A stretch of DNA of 7,975 nucleotides, from NCBI GenBank assembly GCA_945947845.1, contig CAMEZN010000071.1, positions 1 to 7,975 on the forward strand. Direction: 5' to 3'. This document shows, piece by piece, positions 5,404 through 7,975 of the stretch. Source of the stretch: an uncultured Mucispirillum sp. GTDB taxonomy: Bacteria > Chrysiogenota > Deferribacteres > Deferribacterales > Mucispirillaceae. Positions within the stretch are counted from its first letter, which is position 1, and the number at the start of each line of letters is the position of its first letter. The translations under genes were made by a program, and so were the position numbers. The notes beneath the pieces were generated by a model. That model saw only the letters and a list, made by a program, of their open reading frames with translations, ran no database searches and was not told the DNA's origin.

Positions 5404-7737
5404 ATGATAAATTTCAACACTGTAAACAAAGCAAATACTGCCCAGTCTTTATTACCATCTTTTAGTGAAACTACTGATATATCAGGAGAATCTTTTCAGT
5501 CTATTTTTGAATCTGTAAAAGAGAGTGCTTACAGTAATAGTGTAAGCCCATATAGCAAAAAAGATAATAATTATTCATCATATCAGGAAAATAATTCTTA
5601 TTCTTCTTATTCTGATACAAAAAGTCAAAGTGAAAAAGTATCTGTTAATAAATATGAAAAAAATGATGATAATTATAATGTAAGCAGAGATAAAAGATAT
5701 GGTAAAGATAAAGAAAATTATGAAGCAGTTGAGAGAAAAGTATATAGAGATGATAGTGTATCAAGTAGGAATGTAAAAGATACAAATACAATTAAAGAAC
5801 AAAATGTATTTGAAAGAAAAGATGTGAAAACTTTACATAGTAATGAAGAAATAAACAGTGATAAAGGAATTATCTCTAATCAAAAAATAAATTCAAACCA
5901 ACATATTCAATTAGAAAGTAATCAGCAAGATACTATATCAATTAAAGATATTTTAGCATTACTGCAAACTGCTGCGAAAAATAATACTGGTATATCAGTA
6001 TCAAATGATGAAGAAACAGCATTGAAAGAATCTGATATGTTATTAAATAATACTAATAGTAATAGTGAAGATGTAAATATTGAAGCAATTTTACAAGATA
6101 TTGATAAAGTTTTATCAGAACTTAATTTATCTGGTGAATTAAAAACACAACTTGAAAATATTGTAATGTCTTTTGAAAATATGCCTGAATCTGATTTACA
6201 AGAATTAGTAGAATATATTGGTGCATTATCAGAAGATATTAAAATAGCAGATATTAATGAGGAAAATATTTCTCTTGAAGAAATTTCTGAAAAAATCTTA
6301 GGCACAGAAATGGACAGTAATTCGTTAGAAAAAGCTTATACAGCTTTACAGGAAAAAATTTCAGAAATTACTAAGCAGCCACAGGACAGCACAGCTGTTG
6401 AGATAGAAAATACAACAAATATAACAAATACAGAAAATACAGAAAATACAGTAAATAGTAATAATCTATCTAATGCTTTAATAGATGATAAATCAGCGAA
6501 TAATGAAATAATAAATCAGCTTTCTCAGGTGATTGATGAGGCTGTTAAAGATGCTGATTTACAATCAAATGATGAAAAATTAGAACTTGCAAAAAATATT
6601 ATTTCCACAATTAAATCAGCAGCAGAATCTATTTTAACTCAGCCTAATACTTCTGGTCAGCAGGTAATGTTAGATAATGTTAACCTTGAAGAAGAAACTG
6701 TAAATGTTAATTTTGATATATTAGAGAATGAGACTAATCAGACTACTCAATTACTTGATGAAGGAATGGAAATTCAACAGCCTGTTTTAAATCAAGATAA
6801 AACAGCAGAAAGCAGCAGTAAAGAACCTGTTAAAGAAAATACTGTAAGTTTGAATGTTGAAACATCAGATGTTTTAGTTGAAGAAAACATGAAAAATGAA
6901 AAACAGAATTCTGAAAATATATCAAAAGAAACTGCAAAAGAAACTGCAAAAGATATGATTAAAGATATTGTAAAAGAAACTGTTAAGGATACAGCTAAAC
7001 AGTCAGATACTGTTGCAGTAAAAGATATTCAAAAAGAATTTAAAACTGCAAATGTAGAAGTAACTGAAAGTTTAAGAGGCGAAAGTAATGCAAAAGCAGA
7101 ACTTAAAGCAAATACTGTTAATTTAACCGAAACAGGTAAAAATTTACAAAATAATTTAAATCAAAAAGAAATGGTTATGGGGCAAAATAATGCAGGGGAA
7201 AATTTTTCTGCATCTCAAAATGATAAGGGAAATAATTTCAATTATTTTCTAAAATCATCAGCAGAGGCTCAGGCAAAATATGATACTGCACAAGGTAAAG
7301 AAGCTCAGGCTCCATATAATATGAAAGAACCAAGAGATATTGAAAGGCTTGTTCGCACAATGCAGTCATCAGTTAATAAAGGTGAATCAAAATTAACTGT
7401 TGTATTAACCCCTGAAAACTTAGGAAAAATGCAAATTCAGTTAAGTGAAAGTGGCGGCAAAATTACAGCAAAATTTTTATCAGATAATGAAAATAGTCAT
7501 AAATTGATTATGGCTCAAAGTGATTTGCTTAAAAACCAGTTATCAGAAAAAGGTATTGTAGTGGATAATATGGAGTTTGCTTATAATGATACAATGAGTA
7601 AACAGCAAAGTAATGATGAGCAGGGAAGACGAACTTCTAAACATGCACAAAAAGGTAAAGGATTTAAAAATCAGGAAGATGATTTAGAAGTTGGCACGGA
7701 AGTTGCTAATAAAAAAGCATCAGGCATATATGCCTAA
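5404..7737 (+). CDS. fliK: Flagellar hook-length control protein FliK, unusually long
   Basis: Secreted molecular ruler that measures hook length and switches the flagellar type III export gate from hook to filament substrates. The conserved C-terminal Flg_hook domain spans about residues 645-727, with the core LTPENLGKMQIQL at 668-680, then a helix (KLIMAQSDLLKNQLSEKG) and a basic, polar tail to 777. The N-terminal 640 residues are low-complexity and rich in Asn, Lys, Glu, Ser and Thr. They include a Tyr/Ser stretch (around 55-70), Asn-Thr-Glu repeats (340-351) and a Lys-acid tetrapeptide array (508-532). The protein contains no Cys and no Trp, as suits an unfolded export substrate. At 777 residues it is far longer than Salmonella FliK (about 405), the extra length lying in the poorly conserved ruler part. 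It is the first gene behind the sigma-54 promoter, and flgD starts 15 bases after its stop. The function call rests on the C-terminal domain plus the flgD neighbour. Confidence 0.9.
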   Translation: MINFNTVNKANTAQSLLPSFSETTDISGESFQSIFESVKESAYSNSVSPYSKKDNNYSSYQENNSYSSYSDTKSQSEKVSVNKYEKNDDNYNVSRDKRYGKDKENYEAVERKVYRDDSVSSRNVKDTNTIKEQNVFERKDVKTLHSNEEINSDKGIISNQKINSNQHIQLESNQQDTISIKDILALLQTAAKNNTGISVSNDEETALKESDMLLNNTNSNSEDVNIEAILQDIDKVLSELNLSGELKTQLENIVMSFENMPESDLQELVEYIGALSEDIKIADINEENISLEEISEKILGTEMDSNSLEKAYTALQEKISEITKQPQDSTAVEIENTTNITNTENTENTVNSNNLSNALIDDKSANNEIINQLSQVIDEAVKDADLQSNDEKLELAKNIISTIKSAAESILTQPNTSGQQVMLDNVNLEEETVNVNFDILENETNQTTQLLDEGMEIQQPVLNQDKTAESSSKEPVKENTVSLNVETSDVLVEENMKNEKQNSENISKETAKETAKDMIKDIVKETVKDTAKQSDTVAVKDIQKEFKTANVEVTESLRGESNAKAELKANTVNLTETGKNLQNNLNQKEMVMGQNNAGENFSASQNDKGNNFNYFLKSSAEAQAKYDTAQGKEAQAPYNMKEPRDIERLVRTMQSSVNKGESKLTVVLTPENLGKMQIQLSESGGKITAKFLSDNENSHKLIMAQSDLLKNQLSEKGIVVDNMEFAYNDTMSKQQSNDEQGRRTSKHAQKGKGFKNQEDDLEVGTEVANKKASGIYA
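6427..6453 (+). repeat. 9-bp tandem repeat inside fliK
   Basis: AATACAGAA occurs twice head to tail (6427-6444), followed by a third copy with one mismatch, AATACAGTA (6445-6453). It encodes Asn-Thr-Glu units. Because the unit is a multiple of three, copy-number change would lengthen or shorten the ruler without a frameshift. Confidence 0.75.
6925..6999 (+). repeat. 12-bp periodic array in fliK encoding K-[ED]-x-x tetrapeptides
   Basis: Six consecutive tetrapeptides (KETA, KETA, KDMI, KDIV, KETV, KDTA) and a final Lys place lysines at 508, 512, 516, 520, 524, 528 and 532, each but the last followed by an acidic residue. The first two DNA units, AAAGAAACTGCA at 6925-6948, are identical and the rest have diverged. 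The pattern predicts a charged helix stabilised by i to i+4 contacts. Confidence 0.8.
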
Positions 7738-7752
7738 GATAAGAGGAAAAAA

Positions 7753-7975
7753 ATGCAAACTAATTTATTAGGGCAGTTAGAGCCAACAACAATTACACAG
7801 CAGCAGAATAAAACACAAGATGGTGTAGGAGATGCAAACCTAGACCAACAAGATTTTTTAAATCTGCTTGTTACTCAGTTACAAAATCAGGACCCATTAA
7901 ACCCAACAGATAATGCTGAGTTTATGAGCCAGACAACTGCATTTTCTCAATTAAATGAGATGACAACTATGAATT
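7753..7975 (+). CDS. flgD: Flagellar hook capping/scaffold protein FlgD, 5' part only
   Basis: The first 74 codons of FlgD, the cap that sits on the growing hook and lets FlgE subunits polymerise. The diagnostic N-terminal region is present: LDQQDFLNLLVTQLQNQDPLNPTDNAEF at about residues 30-57, given here as LDQQDFLNLLVTQL and QNQDPLNPTDNAEF, followed by the helix around FSQLNEM. The short polar start (MQTNLLGQLEP) fits a type III export signal. A ribosome site AGAGGA at 7742-7747 lies just ahead of the ATG, and the gap to the fliK stop is 15 bases, so fliK and flgD share a transcript. The gene continues past the right edge; flgE is often next in such operons. Confidence 0.92.
   Translation, partial: MQTNLLGQLEPTTITQQQNKTQDGVGDANLDQQDFLNLLVTQLQNQDPLNPTDNAEFMSQTTAFSQLNEMTTMN

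Noticed and set aside
5922..6305. 127-residue open frame on the minus strand
   Set aside because: It is antisense to fliK, has a biased Ser/Ile/Phe composition expected from complementing A-rich codons, and shows no recognisable domain or ribosome site.

Overview
The window is strongly AT-rich (roughly 30% G+C by eye) and every real gene lies on the + strand. It reads as an ordinary chromosomal segment of a flagellated, low-G+C Gram-negative bacterium, not a mobile or defence region. Three observations suggest a Campylobacterota or Deferribacterota (Mucispirillum-like) host: a molybdate importer, a RibB protein fused to a degenerate RibA-like half, and a flagellar hook operon behind a sigma-54-type promoter. 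This placement is inference only. No phylogenetic marker gene is present.

Layout: (1) 41-1839, modB and modC, the permease and ATPase of a molybdate ABC importer, joined by a TAATG stop/start overlap; modA is not in the window. (2) 1910-4069, a membrane-bound hybrid sensor histidine kinase. Its C-terminal receiver is cut by an in-frame TAA, and clear receiver sequence, including the conserved Lys-Pro, continues in the same frame to a TAG at 4217-4219. (3) 4236-5321, a RibBA-type protein with an intact DHBP synthase half. Its GTP cyclohydrolase II half keeps the zinc cysteines but has lost the catalytic segments and the usual C-terminal tail. (4) 5362-5378, a close match to the sigma-54 -24/-12 promoter, followed by fliK (hook-length control, unusually long) and the start of flgD (hook cap), which runs off the right edge.

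The genes form at least two transcription groups: modBC plus possibly the kinase and ribBA, then the sigma-54-driven hook operon. I see no RNA genes, IS elements, CRISPR arrays or convincing intrinsic terminators, and no intergenic gap exceeds 100 bases. I found no convincing new system. The best anomalies are the nonsense codon in the kinase receiver and the apparently inactive RibA half.
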